Below are positions 46,699 to 55,756 of a DNA stretch of 64,000 nt, piece by piece. The notes below the pieces were generated by a model. It did no database searches. It had not been told where the DNA came from and saw only the letters and a list, made by a program, of their open reading frames with translations. Every line of letters begins with the position of its first letter. The first letter of the stretch is position 1. A program made the position numbers and the translations under genes. The stretch spans positions 2,176,890 through 2,240,889 of the forward strand of contig NZ_CP011941.1 of the NCBI RefSeq assembly GCF_001040845.1, read 5' to 3'. The stretch is from Synechococcus sp. WH 8020. Lineage in GTDB: Bacteria; Cyanobacteriota; Cyanobacteriia; PCC-6307; Cyanobiaceae.

Positions 46699-47517
46699 AT
46701 GAAAGAACGGACGGCTGCAATCTTTCCCTCATTTTTTATTGGACTTGCTTTTGTTGGCTCATTTGCGTCGATCGCAGGCCCAACTGTATCCGTGCCAGAT
46801 TTTAAAAACGAAGTTGGCCAGCTGGCATGGTGGAGCCCCAGAGTGAGTAGGCAACTGGCCGATGCTCTTTCGAACGAATTGTCTGCTGCAGGTGGACTCA
46901 CGGTGGTCGAACGGCAAAATGTCAAGGCTGTGTTGTCGGAGCAGGAGATGGCCGAACTTGGCATCGTTAGAAAGAATGACCGTGCTGCAAAGTCTGGACA
47001 GATGACTGGCTCTCAATACGTCATTCTTGGTCGGGTTAGCGGCTACGAAAATAATGTGGAAACAAAGCAGTCTGGAAGCGGAATGAGGTTTTTGGGTTTT
47101 GGAGGCTCTAAAGATGTGGCGGAAACTAAGGCGTATGTTTCGCTAGATCTTCGTATTGTTGATACAACTACGGGTGAAGTTGTTGGCTATAAAACTGTTG
47201 AAGGTAGAGCGAAAAATACGGCTAAAGTAAAGGGATCTGGTGGTTCCTTGGCTCCCTTGGCGGGTTTGGTTGGTGGACTGACAGGTGCTGGTGGTGCTGG
47301 TGCTTACGGCCTGGCAGCAGCTGGAACGTTTGGTTACAATGAATCTTCCAGTGAAACGAAAAAAACTCCTGCTTCTAAAGCTTTTCGTGCTGCTCTAATA
47401 GCCGCATCAGATTATGTATCTTGCGTCTTGGTTCGGAAAGATCAGTGTCTTGATGATTATGCAAGGGGTGACGTGCAACGTCGGCAGAACACTTTGGACG
47501 TATTGGAGATGGATTAA
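46699..47517 (+). CDS. Secreted CsgG-like protein
   Basis: The ATG at 46699 gives 272 residues with a signal peptide (FPSFFIGLAFVGSFASIAG). No lipobox is present. It continues with VSVPDFKNEVG, a long helical part (RVSRQLADALSNELSAAGGLTVVERQNVKAVLSEQEMAELGIV), ASGQMTGSQYVILGRVSGYE and a beta-rich part with TKAYVSLDLRIVDTTTGEVVGYKTVEG. This is the CsgG/curli-secretion-like fold, used in many bacteria for outer-membrane or envelope assemblies. Gly-rich GGLTGAGGAGAYG may be a membrane-inserting loop. The gene is AT-richer than its neighbours and has no csgA-like partner nearby. Confidence 0.8.
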   Translation: MKERTAAIFPSFFIGLAFVGSFASIAGPTVSVPDFKNEVGQLAWWSPRVSRQLADALSNELSAAGGLTVVERQNVKAVLSEQEMAELGIVRKNDRAAKSGQMTGSQYVILGRVSGYENNVETKQSGSGMRFLGFGGSKDVAETKAYVSLDLRIVDTTTGEVVGYKTVEGRAKNTAKVKGSGGSLAPLAGLVGGLTGAGGAGAYGLAAAGTFGYNESSSETKKTPASKAFRAALIAASDYVSCVLVRKDQCLDDYARGDVQRRQNTLDVLEMD

Positions 47518-47561
47518 CGGTGAGGTTGTGGATGCTGTTAGTGCGTTAGGAGGATGAGCAA

Positions 47562-48542
47562 TTAGCCCAACAATCCTTCTCGAAAAGCATCTCCTGCTAA
47601 AGCTCCTCGTTTAAGCATCGCTTCCACCTTTAAAAGTCGTCCCAAGAGAGATAAAAGCCGTTTCGGGTTTCTGCCTTTCAATTGCTTGCGCATCACGTAG
47701 ATCCGCTTTGGATTGCCAATGCCGGCGGCTTTGGCAATGACGGCCACATCACGTTCTCCTTGTTGTTCCAGTAGCAGGACCCAAAGCAAGCCACGGATTT
47801 GTCCTGTGAGGGTGGCAACGATGCGTAGGGCGGGTTCACCCGCATCAATGAGGGCATCCAGGAGGCCAATGGCACCCCCAGCATCGCCTTCCAGCAAGGC
47901 ATCGCCCACGGCGAAGGCATTGGTGGCTTGGCCGTCAATCAGGGTCTGCACGGCTTCGGCACTGATGCGCTCCTGCCCATGGCTTTCGGCGTGGAGCGCC
48001 AGCTTTTGCAATTCCATGGTGAGGCGTGCGCTGTCATTGCCGATGGCATCAACGAGTGCGGATACGGCCTCCGTTTCCATGCTCACGTTGAGATCCGCGG
48101 CTGTGCGCTCCACCAGTTGGCGTTGGCCGGCTCCATCCCAGATCGCCGGAAGTTGGAACTTTTGTTCGCTAGCGAGCCCTTGCTTGACCCGTTTTTGAAG
48201 AGCCTTTGTGGTGCGTAAGCGTCCGTCTGGTTTGGCTGGGTTGGTGAGCAACAGCTGGGTGCTGTCTGGGATGAGTTCGAGGGAAGCTTCAAAGCGATCC
48301 GCGAGTTCGCTTGGGCAGGCATTGCAAAAGGGTGAGCGTTGCAGCAACACCACCCGCATTCCCGCCCCGAAAGGAGGAGTGCGTGCCTCCTCCAGGGCCT
48401 GTTGAGCCTGGCCGGCTTCGCTGCCGTCGAGGCGGCTGAGGTTGATGCTGCTCCAGCTTGGGTCAATCGCTTCCTCGATCAGGGCTGCGACGGCACGATC
48501 GCGGGCGGCACTGTCGTCACCCCAGAGCAGATGGATTGGCAT
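47562..48542 (-). CDS. holA: DNA polymerase III delta subunit
   Basis: The clamp-opening subunit of the loader complex, 326 residues. The N-terminal domain begins HLLWGDDSAARDRAVAALI, with the DnaA-like fold segments LLLTNPAKPDGRLRTTKALQKRV and VSALVDAIGNDSARLTMELQKLAL. The C-terminal collar ends LLKVEAMLKRGALAGDAFREGLL. Divergent from cobH with only 58 bp between the ATG and the earliest plausible cobH start. Confidence 0.92.
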   Translation of the reverse strand: MPIHLLWGDDSAARDRAVAALIEEAIDPSWSSINLSRLDGSEAGQAQQALEEARTPPFGAGMRVVLLQRSPFCNACPSELADRFEASLELIPDSTQLLLTNPAKPDGRLRTTKALQKRVKQGLASEQKFQLPAIWDGAGQRQLVERTAADLNVSMETEAVSALVDAIGNDSARLTMELQKLALHAESHGQERISAEAVQTLIDGQATNAFAVGDALLEGDAGGAIGLLDALIDAGEPALRIVATLTGQIRGLLWVLLLEQQGERDVAVIAKAAGIGNPKRIYVMRKQLKGRNPKRLLSLLGRLLKVEAMLKRGALAGDAFREGLLG

Positions 48543-48600
48543 GGAGAAGCTGGGAGCTCAGGGGGCGGCTTTGCGTCGATGATGCCGGAGTTGCGTCTGG

Positions 48601-49239
48601 ATTCCTCTGAACCGCGATCATCCGATCTTTTCTGAAAGCATTCGCCGCATTCGGGCCCTGCTGGGAGACACCGGTTTGGACCCGTTGTCGCGAGACGTTC
48701 TCGAACGGCTGGTGCACAGCAGTGGGGATCCCTCTTTGGCGGCCCTGCTGCAGTTCAGCCCCGGTGCCTGTGTTGCCGGACTTCAGGCTCTCAAGGCGGG
48801 AGCTCTGATCCTCACGGACACAGCGATGGCGGCAGCGGCGGTGCGGCCGATGGCGGCTCGTACCGCGGGGAATGAGGTGCGTTGCCTGCTCGATTGGGCT
48901 CCGGCTCAGTCGCCGCAGGGATCTACCCGTTCGGCAGCGGCGATGGTTCGCGCGTGGCCGGAGCTGATCCAGGCCGCCGAGGTTGCAAGTCAGCCCTTGC
49001 CTCTTGTGCTCATTGGCAGTGCTCCAACGGCCTTGGAGCAACTCCTGGATCAACTGGATGCGGGGGCAGCGGCTCCAAGCCTGGTGATTGGCATGCCGGT
49101 GGGGTTTGTGGGAGTGCCGGAAAGCAAGAGTCGCTTGGCGCAGTCCACCCTGAATCAGATCCGCTTGGACGGCACCCGCGGCGGGGCTGGCCTGGTGGCA
49201 GCAGCCGTGAATGCCTTGCTACGTCAGGTGGCGAGTTGA
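48601..49239 (+). CDS. cobH: Precorrin-8X methylmutase (cobalt-precorrin-8 methylmutase)
   Basis: CobH/CbiC moves a methyl group from C11 to C12 of the corrin ring in B12 synthesis. The frame encodes [43 protein letters not shown], the family N-terminus, then [29 protein letters not shown] and [13 protein letters not shown]. The first TTG is at 48676, inside this block, and no ATG, GTG or TTG lies between it and an in-frame TGA at about 48580. ATT at 48601 (10 bp after GGAG) or CTG at 48607 are the candidate starts. I use the ATT. The 3' end overlaps mutS by 16 bp. Confidence 0.87.
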   Translation: MPLNRDHPIFSESIRRIRALLGDTGLDPLSRDVLERLVHSSGDPSLAALLQFSPGACVAGLQALKAGALILTDTAMAAAAVRPMAARTAGNEVRCLLDWAPAQSPQGSTRSAAAMVRAWPELIQAAEVASQPLPLVLIGSAPTALEQLLDQLDAGAAAPSLVIGMPVGFVGVPESKSRLAQSTLNQIRLDGTRGGAGLVAAAVNALLRQVAS

Positions 49240-51974
49240 TCCAACACTTGGCGTGCACGCTGCACCACGCTGGCAGGCACCCCAGCTAGGCGGGCAGCTT
49301 CGATGCCGTAGCTGCGGCTTGCTCCACCGGCGGCGACGCGATGGAGAAACACCAGATCGCTGCCGGTTTCTTCCACCAGCACTTGGCAGTTGGCCACGTT
49401 GGAGCGCTCTGCGGCCAGGGCATTCAGCTCGTGATAGTGGGTGGCAAACACGGTGCGGGCCTGGAGATCACCGGCCAGATGTTCGCTCACGGCCCAAGCG
49501 ATCGAGAGTCCATCAAAGGTGGCGGTACCCCGTCCGATTTCGTCGAGAAGGACAAGTGAGCGGTCGCTGGCGTGATGCAGGATGTTGGCGGTTTCAGCCA
49601 TTTCCACCATGAAGGTGGATTGGCCGGCGGCGAGGTCATCCACAGCGCCTACGCGCGTGAAGATTCGATCTGCGATTCCGATCCGTGCCGTTTGTGCCGG
49701 AACCCAACTGCCGATCTGGGCCAGCAGCTGGATCAGGCCGATCTGGCGTAGGTAGCAGCTTTTGCCGCTGGCATTCGGCCCGGTGAGGACCACTAAATCG
49801 ATGCCTGTACCTAACTCGCTGTCATTCGGGGTGAAGGCGTCCTCCACCAGCAGTTGCTCGACCACCGGATGGCGGCCCTGTTCGATCACCAGGCTGCGAT
49901 CCGCTGTGATTTCAGGAGCACACCAACCTCCTGTGGCAGCGGCCTCCGCCAGGCTGGTGAGGGCATCAAGGCCCGCGATCGCCCGCGCAGACCGGCGGAT
50001 TGCTTCTGCGTGATCGCCGATCTGTGCACGCAATTCACAGAACAGTTCGTACTCGCGTTGCGCGGCACGGGCACGCATCTGAAAGATCTGCCCTTCCCTT
50101 GCCTTGAGGTCGGGGGTGATGAAGCGTTCCTCATTCGCCAGGGTTTGCCGCCGAATCCAGTGGTCGGGCACGGCGCCTGAGCGGGCCCGGCTCACCGATA
50201 GGAAATACCCAAAGGTGCGGTGATATTGAAGCTTGAGGTTGCTGTTGTTGCTGCGTTGACGTTCGAGTTGCTCCTGTTCCGCCAGCCACTTTTCTTGGTC
50301 ATCGAGCTGATTGCGCAAGCCATCCAAGAGTGGGTCGACTCCGTCGTGGATCAGCCCCCCTTCGCTGAGGCTCAGCGGTGGGCTGTCCACCAGTTGATGC
50401 CGGATGCTCGCTCCGAGAGTCGCGAGTGCTGGATCAGGTTTCAGCACATCCGACAGCCAAGAGGGTCCACCCTTGAGCTGGCTGGCGATCAGGTTGGCGA
50501 GCTGGGGTAAGCGCCCTAAGCCGTCGGCGATTGCCACGAGATCTCGGGCTCCGGCATGCCCTGCACCGGCCCTTCCGGCGAGACGTTCCAGGTCACCCAT
50601 GGGACGCAGCAAGCGCCGCAAGGCTTGGCGCAACGGTCGCTTGCTCACCAATTGGCTCACGCTTTCTTGGCGGGTTCGGATGATGGAGGGATCCATTAAC
50701 GGGGCCTCAATCCAGCGGCGCAAACAACGCGCGCCCATGGCGGTGAGGGTGCGATCGATCGCCCAGAGCAGTGAGCCCTGAAATTGGTTGTCACGCTGGG
50801 TAGCGGTGAGCTCGAGATTGCGTCGGGTTTGGGCATCCAGCACCAGCGCGTCTCCTGGGAAGCAGGTGATCGGTCGCTCCAAGGGCGGAGGGGTGATGCC
50901 GTTGTCGTCTAGTGGACAGGTCTCGCCGAGGTAGGAGATCAGTCCGCCGGCGGCGCGCATGGCAAGGGGAACGTTTTGCAGCCCTAAACCGTCGAGGGTT
51001 TGTAATCGGAATCGCTCCAAGAGCAGCGCTTCTGCTTCCGGTTGGCTGAAGGGTGTATTGCCGATGTCGCAGCGTTGCAGTCGCTCTGGACACCAGCTGG
51101 GCGCCATGCTGTTTTGGCTGTGGTGGATCAGTTCCGCTGGATCAAGCCGCGAGAGTTCTTGATGCAGCGCAGCGCTGTTCTCTTGTTCGCGGACTAAGAA
51201 TTCGCCCGTGCTCACATCGGCGCAGGCCAACCCCCAGCGAAAGGGCTGCCGACCTTGAGCGGGCTCAACTACCACCGCCGCCAGCCAGTTGTTGCGGCGC
51301 GCGCTGAGCAGGCCTTCTTCAAGAACGGTGCCTGGTGTCAGCACCCTGGTGATGTCGCGCCGCAACAAGGTTCCTTTGGCAGAGCCACTGGCAGGGGCCG
51401 CCTCGAGTTGGTCGCACAGCGCCACGCTGAGGCCGCGGCGAATCAGTTCTGAGCAGTAGCGCTCAGCGGCGTGATGGGGAATGCCAGCCATGGGCACCCT
51501 TCCAATTTGTTTTCCTGCCTCTTTCCCCGTGAGGGTGAGCTCGAGTAGGCGCGACAGATGGATGGCGTCTTCGAAAAAGCACTCAAAGAAATCACCGAGC
51601 CGATACAGCAAGACCCGCTCGGGATGGGCGGCTTTGAGCTCCACGTAGTGGCGGAGCATCGGGGTGAGTTGTTCCGGCGTGACCTGGCTGTGGTGTGACC
51701 ACGGCGGCAGATCGTCGTCGCTGTTGTCTTTGTCGTTGCCTGCGGGCGTAGAGGTTTCGGAGTGTGCTTCTTCGCTTGGACTGCTTGCGGAGGGCTTGGA
51801 ATGCTGTTCTTGGCCTTGGCGCTGACGTGGGCGCTGCTTGGCGTCTTGCGTCAGCTCGTGATCATCGAGCTGATCGGGCTCACCTTGTCTGTTCTGGCCC
51901 TTGCTTGGTGCTGAACTGGCTGGTTCCGCATCCCCAAAAAGGTTGCCCTGCAGGGCCAAGTCCGGTTGGGGCAC
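49224..51974 (-). CDS. mutS: DNA mismatch repair protein MutS
   Basis: A 916-residue MutS1. The mismatch-probing FxE motif is in LGDFFECFF near residue 129, the connector and lever domains follow, and the ATPase reads [15 protein letters not shown] (Walker A variant, usually GPNMSGKST) with [30 protein letters not shown] and FATHYHEL. Residues 1-100 are an unusual low-complexity Gln/Ser/Pro/Glu-rich extension absent from E. coli MutS. The Walker variant keeps the lysine and a Ser, so the enzyme should bind ATP. Confidence 0.96.
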   Translation of the reverse strand: MPQPDLALQGNLFGDAEPASSAPSKGQNRQGEPDQLDDHELTQDAKQRPRQRQGQEQHSKPSASSPSEEAHSETSTPAGNDKDNSDDDLPPWSHHSQVTPEQLTPMLRHYVELKAAHPERVLLYRLGDFFECFFEDAIHLSRLLELTLTGKEAGKQIGRVPMAGIPHHAAERYCSELIRRGLSVALCDQLEAAPASGSAKGTLLRRDITRVLTPGTVLEEGLLSARRNNWLAAVVVEPAQGRQPFRWGLACADVSTGEFLVREQENSAALHQELSRLDPAELIHHSQNSMAPSWCPERLQRCDIGNTPFSQPEAEALLLERFRLQTLDGLGLQNVPLAMRAAGGLISYLGETCPLDDNGITPPPLERPITCFPGDALVLDAQTRRNLELTATQRDNQFQGSLLWAIDRTLTAMGARCLRRWIEAPLMDPSIIRTRQESVSQLVSKRPLRQALRRLLRPMGDLERLAGRAGAGHAGARDLVAIADGLGRLPQLANLIASQLKGGPSWLSDVLKPDPALATLGASIRHQLVDSPPLSLSEGGLIHDGVDPLLDGLRNQLDDQEKWLAEQEQLERQRSNNSNLKLQYHRTFGYFLSVSRARSGAVPDHWIRRQTLANEERFITPDLKAREGQIFQMRARAAQREYELFCELRAQIGDHAEAIRRSARAIAGLDALTSLAEAAATGGWCAPEITADRSLVIEQGRHPVVEQLLVEDAFTPNDSELGTGIDLVVLTGPNASGKSCYLRQIGLIQLLAQIGSWVPAQTARIGIADRIFTRVGAVDDLAAGQSTFMVEMAETANILHHASDRSLVLLDEIGRGTATFDGLSIAWAVSEHLAGDLQARTVFATHYHELNALAAERSNVANCQVLVEETGSDLVFLHRVAAGGASRSYGIEAARLAGVPASVVQRARQVLDQLAT

Positions 51975-52125
51975 GGGGTGGCTAAGCGATCAGTGAATCG
52001 TAAGACTCACAGCAGCAGAAGACGTTGCTGGATCACCACAAGCTGTGAAGGTTGATTCCAAGGTGGGCCAGGGTTCCTCGTGCATGTGAGAATCTTTCGC
52101 ACCGCCCTGGCGTCGACCTCTCTCC

Positions 52126-52314
52126 ATGCAGATCCTCAACACCCTCACCGTGCTGGCCCTGGTGGTGATGTCGTTTGCCCTCATCGTGGCGGTGCCTGTG
52201 CTGTACGCCTCGAATGAAGACAGCGGACGTTCCAACCGCTTGATCCTGCTGGGTGGGATCGCCTGGGTGGCCCTGGTGTTGCTCAACTGGGGCGTGAGCT
52301 TCTTCGTGGTCTGA
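52126..52314 (+). CDS. psbZ: Photosystem II protein Z
   Basis: A 62-residue thylakoid protein with two membrane helices ([25 protein letters not shown] and [23 protein letters not shown]) joined by a short lumenal or stromal loop (SNEDSGRSN). PsbZ (Ycf9) sits at the edge of the PSII core next to CP43 and helps stabilise the complex. Divergent from mutS and 62 bp before ribH. Confidence 0.95.
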   Translation: MQILNTLTVLALVVMSFALIVAVPVLYASNEDSGRSNRLILLGGIAWVALVLLNWGVSFFVV

Positions 52315-52376
52315 AGATCACCTCTGATTGGGTTACGTCTTGATGGGAGCATGGACAGACTTGCTCCTGGCTTTTT

Positions 52377-52859
52377 ATGGCCACATTTGAAGGACGCTTC
52401 ACTGATCTAGGCCAGGTTCGTATCGCCGTTGTGGTGGCCCGTTTCAACGATCTGGTGACGGCAAAGCTGCTGAGCGGTTGTTTGGATTGCCTATCCCGTC
52501 ACGGCATTGACACGACTGCTGACAGCAGTCAGATGGATGTGGCCTGGGTGCCAGGTTCCTTTGAGCTGCCTCTGGTGTCCCAAAATCTTGCCCGTAGTGG
52601 GCGCTATCAGGTGGTGATCACTCTCGGGGCCGTGATTCGCGGTGACACCCCCCATTTCGATGTTGTGGTTTCGGAAGCCAGTAAAGGGATTGCAGCTGTG
52701 GCGCGTGACACGGGTGTTCCTGTGATCTTTGGGGTGTTGACGACCGACACGATGCAGCAGGCTCTTGAGCGTGCGGGGATCAAGAGCAATCTCGGTTGGA
52801 GCTACGGATTGGAGGCTTTAGAGATGGCTTCCTTGATGAAGGTATTGCCGGGGCATTGA
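52377..52859 (+). CDS. ribH: 6,7-dimethyl-8-ribityllumazine synthase
   Basis: RibH joins a pyrimidine and dihydroxybutanone phosphate in riboflavin synthesis and forms a 60-subunit shell in many bacteria. The 160-residue protein has [39 protein letters not shown] and [17 protein letters not shown]. All are standard for the family. It lies between psbZ and tRNA-Gly(GCC). Confidence 0.97.
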   Translation: MATFEGRFTDLGQVRIAVVVARFNDLVTAKLLSGCLDCLSRHGIDTTADSSQMDVAWVPGSFELPLVSQNLARSGRYQVVITLGAVIRGDTPHFDVVVSEASKGIAAVARDTGVPVIFGVLTTDTMQQALERAGIKSNLGWSYGLEALEMASLMKVLPGH

Positions 52860-52923
52860 CCAACGGCCCCTTTGTGTTGCATGCTGCCCAAGTCGTAGTG
52901 AACACAGCGTTCAACACGGCTTC

Positions 52924-52995
52924 GCGGATGTAGCTCAGTGGTAGAGCATCTCCTTGCCAAGGAGAGGGTCGAGAGTTCGAATCTCTTCATCCGCT
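52924..52995 (+). tRNA. tRNA-Gly (anticodon GCC)
   Basis: A 72-nt cloverleaf. The acceptor stem is GCGGATG/CATCCGC, the D arm GCTC-AGTGGTA-GAGC, the anticodon stem TCTCC/GGAGA with loop TTGCCAA (anticodon GCC, reading GGC and GGU), and the T arm GAGAGTTCGAATCTCTT. Discriminator T, CCA not encoded. It is followed by a T-rich stretch. Confidence 0.97.
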
Positions 52996-53125
52996 TTTCG
53001 TTTTAGCTGGGCTTTCGTTGGTTCGCTTCGGCGCCCGTCCGAGTGGTGGGTGAACCTGTTGATGGAGACACTTGGCCTCTGGGCAGGGGTGTTCCAGTCC
53101 ATGGGGATCTGAGTGCGGTCTGGCA

Positions 53126-53622
53126 GTGAATTCAGCCTTGCCGCTGCAGCCTTCGTTTTCCCATCTCGGGTTTTGCGTCACGGATCGCTTGGGGAATGGT
53201 GATCAGGAAATTCTGTTCCTCTCCCGCTCTTTGTTGGAGCATCATCAAATCGTGTTGGCTCCAGGTCGTTCTGAAACAAGCGCCGCGACGATTCACCAGG
53301 TCCCATTCGAAACTGAGACTCTGCGCAAGCTCATCGACGCCGTTCAGGGGTTCACTGAACGTGGCATCACAGGCTTGGAGTCGCTGAACCATGGCGGGAG
53401 TTGGTTGCTGCATGTCCCAGACCCTGAAGGCAACAGGATTGAGCTGTTTGTGAGTACGGATTTTGGTATGTACCGCTTCATGCCATGACAGGTCTCGATC
53501 TGAACCAGCCTGAAGAGGCTATACGTCAGCAAACGGCTCTCATGGTTCAGCAAACACCAGGTTCAAAGACTTGGGAGATTTGGCGCCAAGAGTTTCAGAA
53601 ACGCATGGATCCTCGCGGCTAA
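53126..53622 (+). pseudogene. Broken VOC (glyoxalase-like) family gene
   Basis: The GTG at 53126 starts SALPLQPSFSHLGFCVTDR, then the sequence jumps straight to LGNGDQEILFLSRSLLEHHQIVLAPGR, then LLHVPDPEGNRIELFVST. VOC proteins I know have about 25-30 residues (the helix and second strand, with the fxxxLGF segment) between CVTD and the next VTDRG-like motif. These are missing here, a likely deletion between two similar TDR codon runs. The frame stops at 53488, but the next frame from 53485 continues as MTGLDLNQPEEAIRQQTALM and on to 53622, ending KRMDPRG. That looks like the normal C-terminal tail, shifted out of frame near 53465-53485. Confidence 0.68.
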
Positions 53623-53945
53623 GTCAATCTCAATTGTCTAGAGAATGGATCGAAAATGTTTAACTAATGGTCCGTCGAAGTGCCCAATCTTCTTGTTTAA
53701 TTGCGCATTCCTTGACTCTTTGTTTGAAGTTCTGCGTGAGCTGCGCTGAACCTTGATTGTCGATGGAGCCATCCTCTTAAGGGCTAGAAATGGCTTATGC
53801 TCGAATCGCTTCGCCATTACTTTGAATTGTTAGAAAATTGGGTTGTCTTGGACGTCCAATGTTGTTCTAAAGGACTATTTCTTTGCTGAAAGCTTTTGTC
53901 TTATAAGAGGATTTAATTCCTGATTTTCTTGATGGCTTGTTTTGC
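53623..53945. other. intergenic region after the broken VOC gene
   Basis: About 320 bp, AT-rich, with stops in all frames and no tRNA-like fold that I can see. AGCCAT/ATGGCT near 53769-53797 forms a weak hairpin, and GGACGTCC near 53850 is an 8-bp palindrome. Neither is convincing as a functional site. Confidence 0.5.
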
Positions 53946-54401
53946 TCATTGCTTGCGGATCAGCAATTGCTGAGGGCTGGCTGGTTCAAACCCCAACTGT
54001 TGGTAGAACCCGGAACTGTTGGTGGTCATCAGATACACGCGCTCGGCGTTGCGAATGGCTTTAGCGCTGAGCAGGGCTTCCACGACCCTCCGGCCGAGTC
54101 CGCGGCCTTGAAGGTCTCCTGCAACAACCACATCCCAAAGCACGGCGCGATGGATTCCATCGCTGGTGGCTCGTCCGAACCCCACCATTCGCTTGCCCCG
54201 CCAAAGGCTCACGACAACCCTGCTGCCCGCCAGCATCCTTTTCAGATCTGCCGTGTTGCGCTGTTGCGCCCAGAACGCATGTTTGTGGAGCAAGCGACGC
54301 AGCTTGAGCAGGCCACGGCTTGGTTTGAGATCAGGGCCCAGTCCAAACCATCTCAGGCCTGGGGCGCCGGCGGCATGTTGCACGAGTCGAATGCGAGCCA
54401 T
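53946..54401 (-). CDS. GNAT-family N-acetyltransferase
   Basis: A 151-residue protein with the acetyl-CoA motif VVVAGDLQGRGLGRRVVEALL (Q/R-x-x-G-x-G/A) around residue 95, VVVSLWRGKRMVGFGRATSDG before it, and NSSGFYQQLGFEPA near the C-terminus. Typical size for a stand-alone GNAT. Substrate unknown. It is divergent from the glycosyltransferase gene. Confidence 0.87.
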   Translation of the reverse strand: MARIRLVQHAAGAPGLRWFGLGPDLKPSRGLLKLRRLLHKHAFWAQQRNTADLKRMLAGSRVVVSLWRGKRMVGFGRATSDGIHRAVLWDVVVAGDLQGRGLGRRVVEALLSAKAIRNAERVYLMTTNSSGFYQQLGFEPASPQQLLIRKQ

Positions 54402-54545
54402 GGCGTCTTAATGAGTTCTCCATCATCGACACGGGGCGAACATCAAGCGATCTGCGTCTGGCTGAGATGATGAAAAGAAATGATCGAATCCGGTGAACGT
54501 TGCGATCCCTGATCGTTTGTCTGCTCAAGATCAGGTTGATGGGTA

Positions 54546-55664
54546 ATGGACTCTTTTGTTCAACTCATGCGCGAATGGCCTCCAGGCTATGGAGGAGTGG
54601 AGCGGGTGGCCCATGAATTAGCGAGTGAGTGGGGCGCAACGGTGTTCAGCTTTGATGCGCAATCCCGTAGTGCTGATGAGATTGATGCGTTGCAGGTTTC
54701 TTATCCCCGAGTGGTATTGCCGGCCAGTCCACCCTTTGGCCGGTTGTTGCTTCCTTTGCCATCACGTGCGCTGTGGAGCCTGTTGCGTTCCCGTCGGCCT
54801 CTCTATGGGCATTTGCCATCGCCAGGTGTGCTTTTGGTGTTACTGCTGGCCCGTCTTTTGCAACCGCGTCGGCCAGTGTTCGCTCATTGGCACTGCTTTG
54901 TTGCCCCGGAACCAGGCTCGAAAAATCGCCTTTTTGCTGTCTATCAGTGGTTGGCCCTTCGTGTCGTTCCACACTTAACCAAGGTCATTACGACCTCTCC
55001 TGTGCTGGCGAAAGAGTTGATTCGTTGTGGATGCCAGTCCGCTCGTGTGGCCGTTTTGCCCTGTTGTTTGAATGCAGAGCAAGAAAAGGTTCTATTGGCG
55101 TTGCCGTTGCGCTCCGCAACGGCAACGCCATTGCGGGTGTTATTCATCGGCCGGCTTGATAGTTACAAGCGCTTGGACTGGTTGATGGAAGCTCTTTCGC
55201 TTCTAAATAATCCTTGGTCTTTGGCGGTCGTCGGTGATGGTCCACGCAGGCTTGCCTTTGAAGCGCTTCGTGCGGAGTTGTTTGGCGCGAGTTCCGCTGT
55301 GACTTTCATGGGCCGTTTGGATGAGACGGCGAAGTTGGCAGAACTCGCGTCTGCAGACGTTTTGGTGCTCCCTTCGGATCGATCCACAGAAGCCTTCGGG
55401 ATCGTGCAGTTAGAGGCAATGGCGGCCGGGATTCCGTCACTTGCTTTTCAAAACCAGCGTTCTGGGATGGGCTGGGTCGGACAGCTGTCTGGATTGCCTT
55501 GGTCCCAACAGCCTGATGATTTGTCGTTGGTTCTCGATCAATTGGCGGCTTCGCCCGAACTTCGAACGGCGCTGAGCCTTGAGGCTCGAGATAAATATCT
55601 CAATTTATTCGCTCGCAAGGTTTGGTTGCAGGCTTTCGATTCGATCTTCTCCCCACAACGATGA
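54546..55664 (+). CDS. Family 4 glycosyltransferase
   Basis: A 372-residue GT-B enzyme. YGGVERVAHELAS is the acceptor-side glycine loop, RVLFIGRLDSYKRLDWLMEAL the nucleotide-sugar site, and EAFGIVQLEAMAAGIP the E-x7-E motif. The protein probably adds a sugar to a lipid or cell-surface polysaccharide. Residues 184-195 (LPLRSATATPLR) are encoded by a 35-nt near-perfect hairpin, discussed as a finding. secA follows 92 bp later. Confidence 0.87.
   Translation: MDSFVQLMREWPPGYGGVERVAHELASEWGATVFSFDAQSRSADEIDALQVSYPRVVLPASPPFGRLLLPLPSRALWSLLRSRRPLYGHLPSPGVLLVLLLARLLQPRRPVFAHWHCFVAPEPGSKNRLFAVYQWLALRVVPHLTKVITTSPVLAKELIRCGCQSARVAVLPCCLNAEQEKVLLALPLRSATATPLRVLFIGRLDSYKRLDWLMEALSLLNNPWSLAVVGDGPRRLAFEALRAELFGASSAVTFMGRLDETAKLAELASADVLVLPSDRSTEAFGIVQLEAMAAGIPSLAFQNQRSGMGWVGQLSGLPWSQQPDDLSLVLDQLAASPELRTALSLEARDKYLNLFARKVWLQAFDSIFSPQR
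55096..55130 (+). repeat. long hairpin inside the GT4 gene
   Basis: TGGCGTTGCCGTTGCG (55096-55111) is the exact reverse complement of 55115-55130, with a CTC loop between. A 16-bp perfect stem in coding DNA is uncommon. It encodes part of LPLRSATATPLR. Confidence 0.85.
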
Positions 55665-55756
55665 TCGAGCGGTAGGCAGCCTTAATTTCCCGTCGTCATC
55701 GCCATCTCATCCGGTGGGCCTCAGTAGGGTATTGCGCAGTCGATTTGGCGATTTCC

